A stretch of 64,000 nt of DNA, taken from the NCBI RefSeq assembly GCF_003999195.1, contig NZ_RJVR01000227.1, forward strand, positions 1 through 64,000, read 5' to 3'. A model generated the notes under the pieces. That model was given only the letters and a program-made list of their open reading frames with translations. It searched no databases and was not told where the DNA came from. The translations under genes were made by a program, and so were the position numbers. The DNA comes from Streptomyces soli (lineage in GTDB: Bacteria; Actinomycetota; Actinomycetes; Streptomycetales; Streptomycetaceae). This document shows positions 8,133 through 17,850 of this stretch, piece after piece. Numbering within the stretch: the stretch's first letter is position 1; every line of letters begins with the position of its first letter.

Positions 8133-9854
8133 TCACACCCTTCGTTGGAGGAAGCGGCGCAGCCGCCCGAGCGGCCACGCGTTGATCACGTCGTCCTTCG
8201 TGAGCCAGCCCCGCTGGGCCGTGCCCACTCCGTAACGCATGTGCTCCAGATGGAGGACGGAGTGGGCGTCGCTGGCGATGGAGAAACGCACCCCGTGCCG
8301 TTTCGCCCGCAGGATGTGCTCGTCGGACAGGTCGAGCCGGTCCGGCTGGGCGTTGACCTCAAGGGCCGTGCCGGTGCGGGCACAGGCGGTGAACACGGCG
8401 TCGAGGTCGGCGTCGATGGCCGGCCGGCGGCCGATGAGCCGGGTGGTCGGATGTCCGATGATGTGGACGCGGGGGTTCTCGCAGGCGCGTACGAGCCGCC
8501 GGGTCAGCTGCTCGCCCGACTGGTTGAAGTGCGAGTGCACGGAGGCCACGCACAGATCGAAGCCCGCCAGGAACTCCGCCGGCCAGTCCACGTCGCCGTC
8601 GGGGCCGATGTTCAGCTCGGTGCCGTGCAGCACGCGGGTCTTCCCGTGCTTTCCGTCCAGCCGCCGCACCCGCTCGCGCTGGGCGAGCACCTTCTCGTCG
8701 GTCATCTGCTGCATGTACAGGTCAGGTGCGTGGTCGGTGATCGCGACGTAGGAGTAGCCGAGCCCGGCCGCGGCGGCCACCATGTCGTCCAGCGTGGCCA
8801 GGCCGTCGGTGAGGTCCGTGTGGGTGTGCAGGTCGCCCCGGATGTCGGCCTGCGTGATCACGTCGGGAAGTTCGCCGCGCAGCCCGGCCTCGATCTCGCC
8901 GCGGTCCTCACGGAGGGTGGGCGGGATCCAGGGCAGGCCGAGGCGGGCGTAGACCTCCTCCTCGGTCTCGGAGGCGGTGCGCTCGCCGCTCTCGGTGTCG
9001 AAGAGGCCGTATTCGGAGAGCTTCAGCTTGTGGTGGACGGCGATCTCGCGGGTGCGGATGTTGTGCGCCCTGGAGCCGGTGAAGTACTGCAGCGCCGCTC
9101 CCCAGGCGTCGGGCGGCACGACCCGCAGATCGGCCTGCAGGGCCTTGGTCGTACGGATCGAGGTCTTCTTCTCGCCGCGGGCGATGACGCCGGCGACGTA
9201 CGGCAGACCGGTGAAGGCCTCCATGAAGGGGCCGGAGTCCTCTGCCGCGACGAGGATGTCGACGTCCCCGATGGTCTCGCGCATCCGGCGCAGTGATCCG
9301 GCGTAGGCGCAGCGTCGGCAGCCGGTGAGCTTCGACAGTTCGGCGACGAGGTCCTCGGCGAGCTCGGTGGCGACGTCCAGCAGGGCGCGGCCGCCGGAGG
9401 CCTGCATCAACCCGATGCCGTGCAGGATGTTCTCCTCGGTCTTGGGGCCGAAGCCGGGGAGGCCGCGCAGCCGCTCGTCGTGGATGGCGTCGGCGAGTTC
9501 CTGGACGGAGGCGATGTGCAGGTCCCGGTAGAGGACCATGGCCTTCTTGGGGCCGAGCGTCGGGATCGCGGTCATCTCCCGCACTCCGGCGGGGATCTTC
9601 GCCCGGGCCTCGTCGACGGCCGACACGCTGCCGGTGCGCAGGTATTCGGCGACCTTGTCGGCGACGGACTTGCCCACGTTGGGGATCTTCCGCAGCTCCT
9701 GGGGGTCGAGCCGGGACACGTCGGCGTGGTAGCCGCCGATGGCACGGGCGGCCTTCTCGTAGGCGCGCGCCTTGAAGGCGTCGCCGCCGGTGATCGCGAG
9801 GAGGTCGGCGTACTCCTGCAGCAGGGCTTCCACCTCCTTGTTCGGGCGCGCCAC
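8133..9854 (-). CDS. polX: DNA polymerase/3'-5' exonuclease PolX
   Basis: 573 residues from a GTG (VARPNKEVEALLQEYADL) with GGAGG 8 nt upstream; a second GTG three bases earlier is equally usable. N-terminal helix-hairpin-helix units (KIPNVGKSVADKVAEYL; GLPGFGPKTEENIL) precede the family-X polymerase fold with the catalytic Asp pair in GDVDILVAAED. The C-terminal PHP nuclease domain shows GDLHTHTDLTDG, HGTELNIG, SVHSHFN, HPTTRLIGRRP and ASDAHS, so the metal-binding set is complete. PolX enzymes fill gaps in base-excision repair; the PHP domain gives 3'-5' exonuclease and phosphatase activity. Length fits the family. Confidence 0.96.
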   Translation of the reverse strand: MARPNKEVEALLQEYADLLAITGGDAFKARAYEKAARAIGGYHADVSRLDPQELRKIPNVGKSVADKVAEYLRTGSVSAVDEARAKIPAGVREMTAIPTLGPKKAMVLYRDLHIASVQELADAIHDERLRGLPGFGPKTEENILHGIGLMQASGGRALLDVATELAEDLVAELSKLTGCRRCAYAGSLRRMRETIGDVDILVAAEDSGPFMEAFTGLPYVAGVIARGEKKTSIRTTKALQADLRVVPPDAWGAALQYFTGSRAHNIRTREIAVHHKLKLSEYGLFDTESGERTASETEEEVYARLGLPWIPPTLREDRGEIEAGLRGELPDVITQADIRGDLHTHTDLTDGLATLDDMVAAAAGLGYSYVAITDHAPDLYMQQMTDEKVLAQRERVRRLDGKHGKTRVLHGTELNIGPDGDVDWPAEFLAGFDLCVASVHSHFNQSGEQLTRRLVRACENPRVHIIGHPTTRLIGRRPAIDADLDAVFTACARTGTALEVNAQPDRLDLSDEHILRAKRHGVRFSIASDAHSVLHLEHMRYGVGTAQRGWLTKDDVINAWPLGRLRRFLQRRV

Positions 9855-10024
9855 CACTGCCACCTCCACCCGCGCGTCATGAACAGGCCTACGTTGCCTA
9901 CGGTGAGCGCCTGCCCCTGACCGCGGGCCGCAATCCTGCCCGTCCGCGCACTCCCCTCGCGGGCGGCGGACCGATGGGGCACGGTGGAGGTGAAACGGGA
10001 CCACCACGGACGCCAGGAGTCGCC

Positions 10025-10234
10025 ATGACGGACCACACCTACCGGGTCACGGAAATCGTCGGGTCGTCGCCGGACGGCATCGACGCCGCCATCCGCAACG
10101 GGATCACCCGCGCGTCGGAGACCCTGCGGAATCTGGACTGGTTCGAGGTAGTGCAGATCCGTGGTCAGCTGGAGGACGGCCGGATCGCGCACTTCCAGGT
10201 GGGCCTGAAGGTCGGCTTCCGCCTGGAGGGCTAG
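10025..10234 (+). CDS. Dodecin, flavin-storage protein
   Basis: 69 residues, the standard dodecin length. The start follows AGGAG and begins MTDHTYRVTEIVGSS. The family pattern is visible: EIVGSSPDGIDAAIRNGI, then LDWFEVVQIRGQLEDG (the Trp and Gln stack and bind the flavin), then HFQVGLKVGFRLE. Dodecins assemble into 12-mers that hold flavins in the cytoplasm. The stop overlaps the stop of the convergent lactonase gene by 4 bp. Confidence 0.95.
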   Translation: MTDHTYRVTEIVGSSPDGIDAAIRNGITRASETLRNLDWFEVVQIRGQLEDGRIAHFQVGLKVGFRLEG

Positions 10235-11094
10235 TCCCCCAGCTTCGTCAGCTTGTAGACACGGGCCGCCGTACCGGAGAAGACCTCGTCCCGCTCGGCG
10301 GGGGTGAGGTCCGCGGTCAGGGTGCGGGCGGTGTCCAGCACTTCGGCGTACGAGGCGGCCAGCAGGCAGACGGGCCAGTCGGAGCCGAACATGACGCGGT
10401 CCGGGCCGAAGGCGTCGATGACGGTGTCGGCGTAGGGCCGCAGGGCCGCCGCTGTCCAGGAGTCCCAGGCGGCCTCGGTGACCATGCCGGAGAGTTTGCA
10501 GGCGGTGTTGGGGAGGGCGGCGAGCGGACGTACGGCGTCGGCCCAGGGGCGGAGTTCGCCGCTCACGACGGGCGGCTTGCCCAAGTGGTCGAGGACGAAG
10601 GTCAGTTCCGGCAGGAGTACGGCCGCCTTGTACGCGGCCGGAAGCTGGTGCGGCTGTACGACCAGGTCGTAGACCAGGCCCGCCGCGGCCACCGCCGCGA
10701 GGCCGCGCAGGACGTCGGGGCGCAGCAGCCACTCGGGGTCGGGCTCACCCTGGACCTGGTGGCGGATGCCGGTGAGGCGGTCGCCGCCGGGGAGTTCACG
10801 CAAGGCCGCGAGGGTGTCCCCGACGCCGGGGGCGGTGAGGTCGGTCCAGCCGACGACGCCCGCGACCAGGTCGCTGCCGTGCGCCAGGGCGAGGAACTCG
10901 GGGGTCTCCTCCGGGACGGTGACGGTCTGCACGAGCACGGTCGCGGTGACCCCGGCGGCCCGCGTCTCGGCTTCGAGGTCGGCGTGGGTGAAGTCGCGGC
11001 GCAGCGGGGCGAGTTCGTCGCCGATGATCCAGTCCTGGTCGCGTACGGCCAGGTCCCAGAGGTGGTGGTGGGCGTCGATGAGCGGCGGCGTCAT
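10231..11094 (-). CDS. Amidohydrolase-family sugar lactonase (L-fuconolactonase-like)
   Basis: 287 residues with the amidohydrolase-2 metal motif IDAHHHLWD near the N-terminus, VLDHLGKPPV in the middle, KLSGMVTEA and the C-terminal MFGSDWPVCLL carrying the late Asp. This set matches L-fucono/L-rhamnono-1,5-lactonases of COG3618. Its start overlaps the stop of the aldo/keto reductase as ATGA, so the two are translationally coupled. Context suggests sequential oxidation of a 6-deoxyhexose to the lactone, then hydrolysis to the aldonic acid. Substrate identity is inferred, and no downstream dehydratase or aldolase is nearby. Confidence 0.85.
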   Translation of the reverse strand: MTPPLIDAHHHLWDLAVRDQDWIIGDELAPLRRDFTHADLEAETRAAGVTATVLVQTVTVPEETPEFLALAHGSDLVAGVVGWTDLTAPGVGDTLAALRELPGGDRLTGIRHQVQGEPDPEWLLRPDVLRGLAAVAAAGLVYDLVVQPHQLPAAYKAAVLLPELTFVLDHLGKPPVVSGELRPWADAVRPLAALPNTACKLSGMVTEAAWDSWTAAALRPYADTVIDAFGPDRVMFGSDWPVCLLAASYAEVLDTARTLTADLTPAERDEVFSGTAARVYKLTKLGD

Positions 11095-12065
11095 GCGGTC
11101 TCCTTCGGCAGCAGCCCTTCGGCGCGCAGGTCATCCCACAGGGCGTCCGGCACGGGGTGGCGCAGCATCGCCGCCGCGTCCTGGATCTCATACGGGGACC
11201 GGGCGCCGACGAGCACGCTGGCGACGGCGGGGTGGTCGAGGGGGAAGCCGAGGGCGGCGGCGCGCAGCGGGACGCCGTGCCGGCCGGCGACGGCCTGGAT
11301 GCGCAGGGCCCGGTCGAGGAGGGCGCCGGGCGCGGGCGCGTAGTCGTAGGTGGCGCCGGGGCGGGGGTCGGCGAGCAGGCCGGAGTTGAAGACACCGCCG
11401 ACGACGACGCTCTTGCCGCGCGCGGCGGCTTCGGGCAGCAGCTCGTCCAGGGCCTGGTGGTCGAGCAGGGTGTAGCGGCCGGCGCAGAGGACGGCGTCGA
11501 TATCCGTGTCGCGCAGGAAGCGGGTGAGCATGGCGGTCTGGTTCATACCGGCGCCGATCGCGCCGACCGTGCCTTCGGCGCGCAGCCGCTCCAGGGCGGG
11601 ATAGGCCTGGTGGAAGGCCTGTTCGGCGTGGTCGTCGGGGTCGTGGAGATAGACGACGTCGACCCGGTCGAGGCCGAGCCGGCGCAGGCTCTCCTCGATG
11701 CTGCGCCGGACACCGTCGGCACTGAAGTCCCAGACCCGGCGGTGGGTGGCGGGCACGGCGAAGCCGTTGGCGAGGTCGTCGTCGTTCGTGCTCTCGTCCG
11801 GCACGAGCAGGCGGCCGACCTTGGTGGACACCGTGTACTCGGCCCGGGGGCGGTCGCGCAGTGCCGCGCCGAGCCGCCGCTCGGACAGGCCGAGCCCGTA
11901 GTGCGGGGCGGTGTCGAAGTAGCGGACGCCCGCGTCCCAGGCGGCGTCCACGGCGGCCCGGGCGGCCTCGTTGGTGACCGGCGTGAAGAGATTGCCGATG
12001 GCCGCGGCCCCGAAGGAGAGCCGAGTGACCGTCACCCCACTCCGGCCGAGCTGAGTCCTCCGCAT
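11091..12065 (-). CDS. Aldo/keto reductase, L-fucose/D-threo-aldose dehydrogenase type
   Basis: 324 residues. AKR signatures: GVRYFDTAPHYGLGLSE (catalytic Asp and Tyr), VSTKVGRLL (catalytic Lys) and VDVVYLHDPDDH (catalytic His). The sequence near residue 100 (DFSADGVRRSIEESLRRLG) and the C-terminal VLVGARSPYEI fit the D-threo-aldose / L-fucose 1-dehydrogenase branch, which makes the lactone. It is coupled by ATGA overlap to the lactonase. Upstream of the start, 12097-12106 is a perfect 10-bp palindrome CTTCCGGAAG within an AT-richer stretch, a plausible operator for an unlinked regulator. Confidence 0.88.
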   Translation of the reverse strand: MRRTQLGRSGVTVTRLSFGAAAIGNLFTPVTNEAARAAVDAAWDAGVRYFDTAPHYGLGLSERRLGAALRDRPRAEYTVSTKVGRLLVPDESTNDDDLANGFAVPATHRRVWDFSADGVRRSIEESLRRLGLDRVDVVYLHDPDDHAEQAFHQAYPALERLRAEGTVGAIGAGMNQTAMLTRFLRDTDIDAVLCAGRYTLLDHQALDELLPEAAARGKSVVVGGVFNSGLLADPRPGATYDYAPAPGALLDRALRIQAVAGRHGVPLRAAALGFPLDHPAVASVLVGARSPYEIQDAAAMLRHPVPDALWDDLRAEGLLPKETA

Positions 12066-12204
12066 GCACGATCTCCCGAATACCTCGGATCTATATCTTC
12101 CGGAAGCGGACTCTATGTCCTCCGCCCGCCCTCGACAAGGGGTTCAGCCAGGCCATTCATCCGATGGATCGTCTGTTGTCAGACCCTCACGCCACCATGG
12201 GGAC

Positions 12205-12654
12205 ATGACGGATTTCCAACTGGTCATCGACTGCGCCGACCCCGAGCGGCAGGTGCGCTTCTGGGCCGGCGCTCTCGGCTACCGGCCGGAGGCCCCGCCC
12301 GGCGGGGCCGCCACCTGGCGGGCGTACTGGCTCTCCACCGGCGTCCCCGAGGACGAGCTTGGCGACGGGGACTGCTGCGACTCCATCGTCGACCCGGCGG
12401 GCGCCGGCCCCCGGATCTGGTTCCAGCAGGTGCCCGAGGGCAAGAAGGTGAAGAACCGGCTCCACCTCGACGTCAGGGCCGGCGGAAAGCGGGAGGAGGT
12501 CCCGCTTCCCGCCCGCAGGCAGCGCGTGGACGCCAGGGTGGAGCGACTGATAGCGGCGGGCGCTTCCAGCCCCCGCGTCCTGTCGCAGCCAGGACTGGAC
12601 CATTACGCGGTGACGCTGCTGGACCCGGAGGGCAACGAGTTCTGCGTCAACTAG
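12205..12654 (+). CDS. Glyoxalase-like VOC domain protein
   Basis: 149 residues starting MTDFQLVIDCADPERQVRFW. A single VOC/Glyoxalase_6-type domain shows FWAGALGYRP, WFQQVPEGKKVKNRLHLDV and the C-terminal VTLLDPEGNEFCV. Function is unknown; related proteins are usually annotated as glyoxalase-like. An in-frame extension to 12064 lacks a ribosome site and overlaps the start region of the divergent aldo/keto reductase, so the internal ATG is preferred. Confidence 0.85.
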   Translation: MTDFQLVIDCADPERQVRFWAGALGYRPEAPPGGAATWRAYWLSTGVPEDELGDGDCCDSIVDPAGAGPRIWFQQVPEGKKVKNRLHLDVRAGGKREEVPLPARRQRVDARVERLIAAGASSPRVLSQPGLDHYAVTLLDPEGNEFCVN

Positions 12655-12827
12655 GACCGACCTAGCCCGTGATGCTCGGTGAGTCGGTCTCGATGTGCCC
12701 GGTGAAGCGGCGGGACCAGGCCGTGTCGGTGCTGAGCGAAATGGCGAACGGCATGCGCAAAATGTGCCGTTTCATACTGATTCACTTACTGTACGGAGCA
12801 CCGAGACGTCCCCTGCGAGGAGATCCC

Positions 12828-13316
12828 GTGGCCACGCTCACCGTTTGGAAGTTCCCCACTCCCGAAGGCGCCGACGAAGCGGTCGGCACGCTGGAGTCCC
12901 TGCAGAAGCAGGAGCTCATCAAGGTGCACGACGCGGCGGTGGTCAGCTGGCCCCCGGACAAGAAGCAGCCCAAGACCCGGCAGCTGCACAACCTCGCCGG
13001 GGTCGGCGCGCTGTCCGGGAGCTTCTGGGGACTACTCTTCGGCATGCTGTTCTTCGTGCCGCTGCTGGGCATGGCTGTCGGCGCCGCAGTGGGCGCGATG
13101 AGCGGCTCGATGGCGGACGTCGGCATCAACGACGACTTCATCGAGTCGGTGCGCAGGCAGGTGACGCCCGGCAGCTCCGCGCTGTTCCTGCTGTCCTCCG
13201 ACGCCGTCCTGGACAAGGTCAGGGACCCCTTCGGTTCCACCCAGGTCGAGCTGCTGAGCACCAACCTGTCCGGCGAGGAGGAGGCCAAGCTGCGCGAGGT
13301 CTTCTCGGAGCAGTGA
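12828..13316 (+). CDS. DUF1269 membrane protein
   Basis: 162 residues from a GTG preceded by GAGGAG. The N-terminus (LTVWKFPTPEGADEAV) and the hydrophobic Gly-rich centre (about 58-92, GLLFGMLFFVPLLGMAVGAA) are typical of DUF1269, a family often linked to stress responses. A longer in-frame start at 12669 exists but covers unconserved sequence. The stop is 2 bp before the start of the DUF2252 gene, indicating an operon. Confidence 0.88.
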   Translation: MATLTVWKFPTPEGADEAVGTLESLQKQELIKVHDAAVVSWPPDKKQPKTRQLHNLAGVGALSGSFWGLLFGMLFFVPLLGMAVGAAVGAMSGSMADVGINDDFIESVRRQVTPGSSALFLLSSDAVLDKVRDPFGSTQVELLSTNLSGEEEAKLREVFSEQ

Positions 13317-13318
13317 CC

Positions 13319-14731
13319 ATGGCGACCCCGGGCGCCCAGCACCTCAGTCCCCGCGAGCGGGCGGCCGTCGGCAAGGCTGCCCGCGCCCGCGCACCGCGCT
13401 CCGCCCACGGCGAGTTCGAGCCGCCGCCCGGCCGCCCGGACCCGGTTGACGTCATCGAGGATCAGTCGGCGCAGCGCGTGCCGGAGCTGGTGCCGATCCG
13501 CTACGGCAGAATGCTGGAGTCGCCGTTCCGTTTCTACCGGGGCGCCGCCGCGATCATGGCCGGCGACCTGGCCGCCACCCCCGTCTCCGGCATCCGCGCC
13601 CAGCTGTGCGGGGACGCGCACCTGCTGAACTTCCGGCTGCTCGCCTCGCCCGAGCGGCGCCTGGTCTTCGACATCAACGACTTCGACGAGACCCTGCCGG
13701 GCCCGTGGGAGTGGGACGTCCAGCGGCTCGCCGCCAGCCTGGTCATCGCGGCCCGGGAGAACGGCTTCACCGACGCCGAGCGGGCGGACATCGTACGGTC
13801 CACCGTGCGCTCGTACCGCGAGCGGGTGCGCACGTATGCCCGCATGGGCAACCTCGACGTCTGGTACGACCGCGCCGACGCCGACCGGCTGACCGAGCTT
13901 GCCGCCGACCAGTTGCGCAGCCGGGGCAGGCGGCAGGTCTCCCGCGCCCTGGCCAGGGCCCGCAGCCGTGACACCCTCCACGCGTTCGCCAAGCTCACCG
14001 AGATGGCCGACGGCGAGCGCAGAATCGTGTCGGACCCGCCTCTGCTGGTGCCGGTTCGCGAACTGCTCCCGGACCACGAGCGCGAGGAGCTCGAAACCCG
14101 AATCCAGGGTCTGCTGACCCGTTACGCCCGCAGCCTGCACTCCGACCGCCGGGCCCTGCTCGCCCAATACCGGATCGCCGGCATGGCCCGCAAGGTCGTC
14201 GGCGTCGGCAGCGTCGGCACCCGCTGCTGGGTCATCCTGCTGCTCGGCCGGGACGACGAGGACCCGCTGCTGCTGCAGGCCAAGGAGGCGGGCGAGTCCG
14301 TGCTGGCTCCCTATGCCGGCGTGAGCACGTACGGTACCGAGGGCGAGCGGGTCGTCGCCGGGCAGCGGTTGATGCAGGCCGCCAGCGACATCTTCCTCGG
14401 CTGGGAGCGCGCCGACGGCTTCGAGGGCCGCCAACGCGACTTCTACGTACGTCAGTTGCGCGACTGGAAGGGCATCGCCGAGCCCGCCGTCATGGTCCCC
14501 GCCGGGATGCGGGCCTTCGGCGAGCTGTGCGGCGCCACCCTGGCCCGCGCCCACGCCCGCTCCGGCGACCGGATCGCCATCGCGGCCTACCTGGGAAGCG
14601 GCGATGTGTTCGACCGCGCCCTGGCCCGGTTCGCCGAGAGCTACGCCGACCTCAACGAGCGCGACCATCAGGCTCTCGCCGACGCCGTACGCGCCGGACG
14701 GGTCACCGCCGCCGCAGAAGTTGCCGAATGA
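13319..14731 (+). CDS. DUF2252 family protein
   Basis: 470 residues, near the usual DUF2252 length. Family blocks are clear: VPIRYGRMLESPFRFYRG, LCGDAHLLNFRLLASPERR, VFDINDFDETLPGPWEWDV and VVGVGSVGTRCWVILL. The GDAHLLNF plus DINDFDE pair resembles the HGDxHxxN and D motifs of aminoglycoside-phosphotransferase/kinase-like folds, so a kinase-like activity is possible but unproven. It begins 2 bp after the DUF1269 stop, so the two are coexpressed. Confidence 0.92.
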   Translation: MATPGAQHLSPRERAAVGKAARARAPRSAHGEFEPPPGRPDPVDVIEDQSAQRVPELVPIRYGRMLESPFRFYRGAAAIMAGDLAATPVSGIRAQLCGDAHLLNFRLLASPERRLVFDINDFDETLPGPWEWDVQRLAASLVIAARENGFTDAERADIVRSTVRSYRERVRTYARMGNLDVWYDRADADRLTELAADQLRSRGRRQVSRALARARSRDTLHAFAKLTEMADGERRIVSDPPLLVPVRELLPDHEREELETRIQGLLTRYARSLHSDRRALLAQYRIAGMARKVVGVGSVGTRCWVILLLGRDDEDPLLLQAKEAGESVLAPYAGVSTYGTEGERVVAGQRLMQAASDIFLGWERADGFEGRQRDFYVRQLRDWKGIAEPAVMVPAGMRAFGELCGATLARAHARSGDRIAIAAYLGSGDVFDRALARFAESYADLNERDHQALADAVRAGRVTAAAEVAE

Positions 14732-14810
14732 CCAGGCCGACGACGAGCACGGCCACCACCGCCAGGATGATGACCTGCGAGCGCGACGGCGCCGTGGATC
14801 GCCCCGATGT
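14703..14810 (-). other. Possible single-helix membrane protein fragment with no clear start
   Basis: In the gap between DUF2252 and the sugar ABC ATPase, the minus strand encodes SRSQVIILAVVAVLVVGLV followed by IRQLLRRR and a stop. This looks like a C-terminal membrane helix with a positive tail. I see no ATG, GTG or TTG in frame within about 110 nt upstream, and the 3' end overlaps DUF2252. It may be a remnant or chance hydrophobicity. A second tiny frame starts with a GTG overlapping the ATPase stop (14902) and ends after 30 codons. I do not call either a gene. Confidence 0.25.
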
Positions 14811-14898
14811 CAGACCAGCACGCCGGCCGCCAGGCAGCCGTACTCCGCCAGGGGAGGTGCCAGATGGGCCGGCGGTCCAGGCAGCGGCGCCGGGGCCG

Positions 14899-16095
14899 TC
14901 ACGGGGCGTCGCGGTCGACGATCTCGGGGTGGGTGAGATTGACGCCGGTGGCCGGGTCGAAGATGTGCCCCTTCAGGGTGTTGAGCCACAGCTCGATCGG
15001 CTGTCCCTCGCGGGCCCGGGTCTCGGCGGAGAGCCGGGCGACGACCTGGTGCCCGGTCTCGCCGGTGTCGGTGAGGCCGGAATCGGCGGCGAGTTCGTCC
15101 AGCTCGGAGGTGGAGGCGCGGCCGCCCGGGTCGGTGAAGTGCACGAAGACGTCGGAACCCAGCGACTCCAGGACGTCCACCGTGACCGTGAAGGTGATGC
15201 CGCTGCGTGAGGGGTCGACGAGCGAAGCGTCCTCGAAGTCCTCGGGCCGGAAGCCGACGATCAGCTCGCGCGGTACGTTCTCCCGTGCCAGGGTCTGCCG
15301 CACCCGGTCCTGCATCGGCAGCACGCCGAGCGAGGTGGACAGGGCGTCGTTCTCCAGGGTGGCATGCAGGAAGTTCATCGCGGGCGAGCCGATGAAGCCG
15401 GCCACGAAGAGATTGCGCGGCTCGTCGTAGAGGTGCTGGGGCGAGCCGACCTGCTGCACGACGCCGCTCCGCAGCACCACGACCCGGTCGCCGAGGGTCA
15501 TGGCCTCGGTCTGATCATGGGTGACGTACACGGTGGTGGTGCCCAGCCGCTGCTGCAGCCGCGAGATCTGGGTCCGCATCTGCACCCGAAGCTTGGCGTC
15601 CAGGTTGGACAACGGCTCGTCCATGAGGAACGCGCGGGGGTCGCGTACGATCGCGCGGCCCATCGCGACGCGCTGCCGCTGGCCGCCGGAGAGATTGGCC
15701 GGCTTGCGGTCCAGATGCTCGGTCAGGTCGAGAATCCGGGCCGCCTCCTCCACCTTCTCGGTGATGGTGGCCTTGTCGGCCTTGGCCAAGCGCAGCGCGA
15801 AGCCCATGTTCTCCCGGACCGTCATGTGCGGGTAGAGGGCGTAGCTCTGGAAGACCATGGCGATGTCGCGGTCCTTGGGGGCCTTGTCGTTGACGACCTC
15901 GTCGCCGATGCGCAGCGTGCCCTCGGTGATGTCCTCCAAGCCCGCGATCATGTTGAGCGTGGTGGACTTCCCGCATCCGGAGGGGCCGACGAGGATCACG
16001 AACTCACCGTCCGCGATATGGAGGTTGACGTCCTTCACGGCGAGGGCACCGTCGGGATACCGCTTGGTGATGCCTTCGAGAACGATCTCGGCCAC
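14899..16095 (-). CDS. Sugar ABC transporter ATP-binding protein (SugC/MsiK/UgpC class)
   Basis: 398 residues. Walker A GPSGCGKST, Q-loop VFQSYALYPHM, signature LSGGQRQRVAMGRAIV, Walker B AFLMDEPLSNLDA and switch VTHDQTEAMTLG are all intact. The C-terminal 150 residues form the OB/MalK-type regulatory domain (VGFRPEDFEDA). It is the last gene of a binding protein-permease-permease-ATPase run, 13 bp after the second permease. In Streptomyces this class includes MsiK, which energises several sugar importers. This copy is dedicated by position, but could also serve the ATPase-less transporter at 59-62 kb. Confidence 0.93.
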   Translation of the reverse strand: MAEIVLEGITKRYPDGALAVKDVNLHIADGEFVILVGPSGCGKSTTLNMIAGLEDITEGTLRIGDEVVNDKAPKDRDIAMVFQSYALYPHMTVRENMGFALRLAKADKATITEKVEEAARILDLTEHLDRKPANLSGGQRQRVAMGRAIVRDPRAFLMDEPLSNLDAKLRVQMRTQISRLQQRLGTTTVYVTHDQTEAMTLGDRVVVLRSGVVQQVGSPQHLYDEPRNLFVAGFIGSPAMNFLHATLENDALSTSLGVLPMQDRVRQTLARENVPRELIVGFRPEDFEDASLVDPSRSGITFTVTVDVLESLGSDVFVHFTDPGGRASTSELDELAADSGLTDTGETGHQVVARLSAETRAREGQPIELWLNTLKGHIFDPATGVNLTHPEIVDRDAP

Positions 16096-16108
16096 GGCGT
16101 GGGTCCTC

Positions 16109-16942
16109 TCAGCCCTTGACTGCCCCGGAGGTCAGTCCGGCGACGATCCTGCGCTGGAAGAGCAGTACGAACACGATGATCGGGATGGTGATGACCACGG
16201 CCGCGGCGGCGATCGACCCGGTGGGCTGCTGGAACTGCGAACTGCCGGTGAAGAAGGCGATCGCGGCCGGCACGGTGCGCGCCGAGGTCGTCGAGGTCAG
16301 GGAGATCGCGAACAGGAAGTCGTTCCAGCAGAAGATGAAGACGAGGATGGCTGTGGTGAACACGCCCGGCGCCGCCAGCGGGGCGATCACCAGCCGGAAG
16401 GCCTGGGCGGGCGTGGCCCCGTCGACCTTGGCGGCCTTCTCCAGGTCCCAGGGGATCTCCCGGAAGAAGGCCGACAGGGTGTAGATCGCCAGCGGCAGCG
16501 AGAAGGTCATGTACGGGATGATCAGCCCGGGCCAGGTGTCGAACAGGCCGAGGAAGCGCTCGATGTTGAACAGCGGCGACACCAGCGAGATCGGCGGGAA
16601 CATCGCGATGAGCAGCGACATGCCGATCAGTAACTGCTTGCCGGGGAAGCGCAGCCGGGCCACCGCGTACGCGGCCATCGTGCCGAGCACCACCGCGATG
16701 ACGGTGGAGATCAGCGCGATGCCGATGGAGTTGATCAGCGCCCTAGTGAACTCCGAAGTCTCGAAGATGCCCCGGTAGTTGGCCCAGGTCCACTTCTGCG
16801 GGATGAAGGAGCCGTCCGTCAGGGTGCTGGGGTCCTTGAAGGACAGGGCCGCGATCCACCACACCGGGAACAGCGCGTAGAGGACGACCAGCGTGTTGGC
16901 GACGCCCCATCCGGCGACGCGCTTGTTGGTGGCGGCGGTCAT
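16109..16942 (-). CDS. Sugar ABC transporter permease (SugB/MalG-like)
   Basis: 277 residues, six predicted membrane helices, beginning [13 protein letters not shown]. The EAA loop reads [16 protein letters not shown], the contact site for the ATPase. The start ATG shares one base with the preceding permease stop (TGATG), so translation is coupled. It pairs with the 16942-17850 permease to form the channel. The sequence is MalG-like, consistent with disaccharide import. Confidence 0.92.
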   Translation of the reverse strand: MTAATNKRVAGWGVANTLVVLYALFPVWWIAALSFKDPSTLTDGSFIPQKWTWANYRGIFETSEFTRALINSIGIALISTVIAVVLGTMAAYAVARLRFPGKQLLIGMSLLIAMFPPISLVSPLFNIERFLGLFDTWPGLIIPYMTFSLPLAIYTLSAFFREIPWDLEKAAKVDGATPAQAFRLVIAPLAAPGVFTTAILVFIFCWNDFLFAISLTSTTSARTVPAAIAFFTGSSQFQQPTGSIAAAAVVITIPIIVFVLLFQRRIVAGLTSGAVKG

Positions 16943-17850
16943 CAGCGTCCCATCTCGGAGCCGGGTGCGGCCGTGCCGAACAGCTTGATGAAGGTGAAGG
17001 CAATGATCGCGACGCAGATGAAGATCAGCACCGAGATCGCTGAGCCGATACCGAGGTTCAGCGCCGTGAAGAGGTTGTCGTACCCCAGGATCGACACCGA
17101 GCCGGTGCCGTTGGAGCCCTGCGTCAGCACATAGATGTTGTCGAAGATCCGGAAGGCGTCCAGGGTGCGGAAGAGCAGCGCCACCAGGATCGCCGGCTTC
17201 ATCAGCGGCAGCGTGACCAGCCGGAAGCGCTGCCAGCGCGTCGCGCCGTCGACCATGGCGGCGCGCAGCGTCTCCTCGGGGACGAGGGCGAGCCCGGCCA
17301 GCAGGAGCAGCGCCATGAACGGCGTCGTCTTCCACACCTCGGCGAGGATGATGATGCCGATGGCCTTCCAGTGGTCGGTCAGCGGCGCGGTGCCGGCGGC
17401 GTCCACCAGGTAGCCGGTGCCCGGTGTCCAGGCGTACTGCCAGGAGAAGGCGGCGACGACCGTGACGATGCCGTACGGGATGAGGATCGCGGTGCGCACG
17501 GTGCCACGACCGAAGAGGGCGCGGTGCATGACGATGGCCAGCGCCATGCCGAGGGTCAACTCGACCGCGACGGAGACGACGGTGATCAGCACCGTCACCC
17601 AGAAGGCCTCCCACCAGAAGGGCGAGCTGAGCACGGCTCCGTAGTTGCTGAGGCCGACGAACTTCGCCAGTTGCGGGAAGCGCAGGTCGTAGCGCTGCAG
17701 GGACAGGTAGACGGCATAGCCGACCGGATAGGCCGTCACGGCGAGCATGACGATGACGGCCGGGGCGCACAGCGTCCAGCCGAGCCGCCGTTCCTGGCGG
17801 GCGCCTTCGGACAGCCGGTCGGCGGCGGCCGGGCTCTTGGCCGGAGTCAC
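16942..17850 (-). CDS. Sugar ABC transporter permease (SugA/MalF-like)
   Basis: 302 residues from a GTG that overlaps the binding-protein stop as GTGA. Six membrane helices; the N-terminal [20 protein letters not shown] and the EAA loop [15 protein letters not shown] identify a CUT1 carbohydrate permease. Order and tight overlaps define a single operon of binding protein, two permeases and ATPase, the same order as mycobacterial lpqY-sugA-sugB-sugC, whose substrate is trehalose. Confidence 0.92.
   Translation of the reverse strand: MTPAKSPAAADRLSEGARQERRLGWTLCAPAVIVMLAVTAYPVGYAVYLSLQRYDLRFPQLAKFVGLSNYGAVLSSPFWWEAFWVTVLITVVSVAVELTLGMALAIVMHRALFGRGTVRTAILIPYGIVTVVAAFSWQYAWTPGTGYLVDAAGTAPLTDHWKAIGIIILAEVWKTTPFMALLLLAGLALVPEETLRAAMVDGATRWQRFRLVTLPLMKPAILVALLFRTLDAFRIFDNIYVLTQGSNGTGSVSILGYDNLFTALNLGIGSAISVLIFICVAIIAFTFIKLFGTAAPGSEMGR

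Noticed and set aside
14700-14902. Small membrane protein gene between DUF2252 and the ABC ATPase
   Set aside because: Hydrophobic C-terminal codons are present but no start codon is in frame; kept only as a low-confidence fragment.
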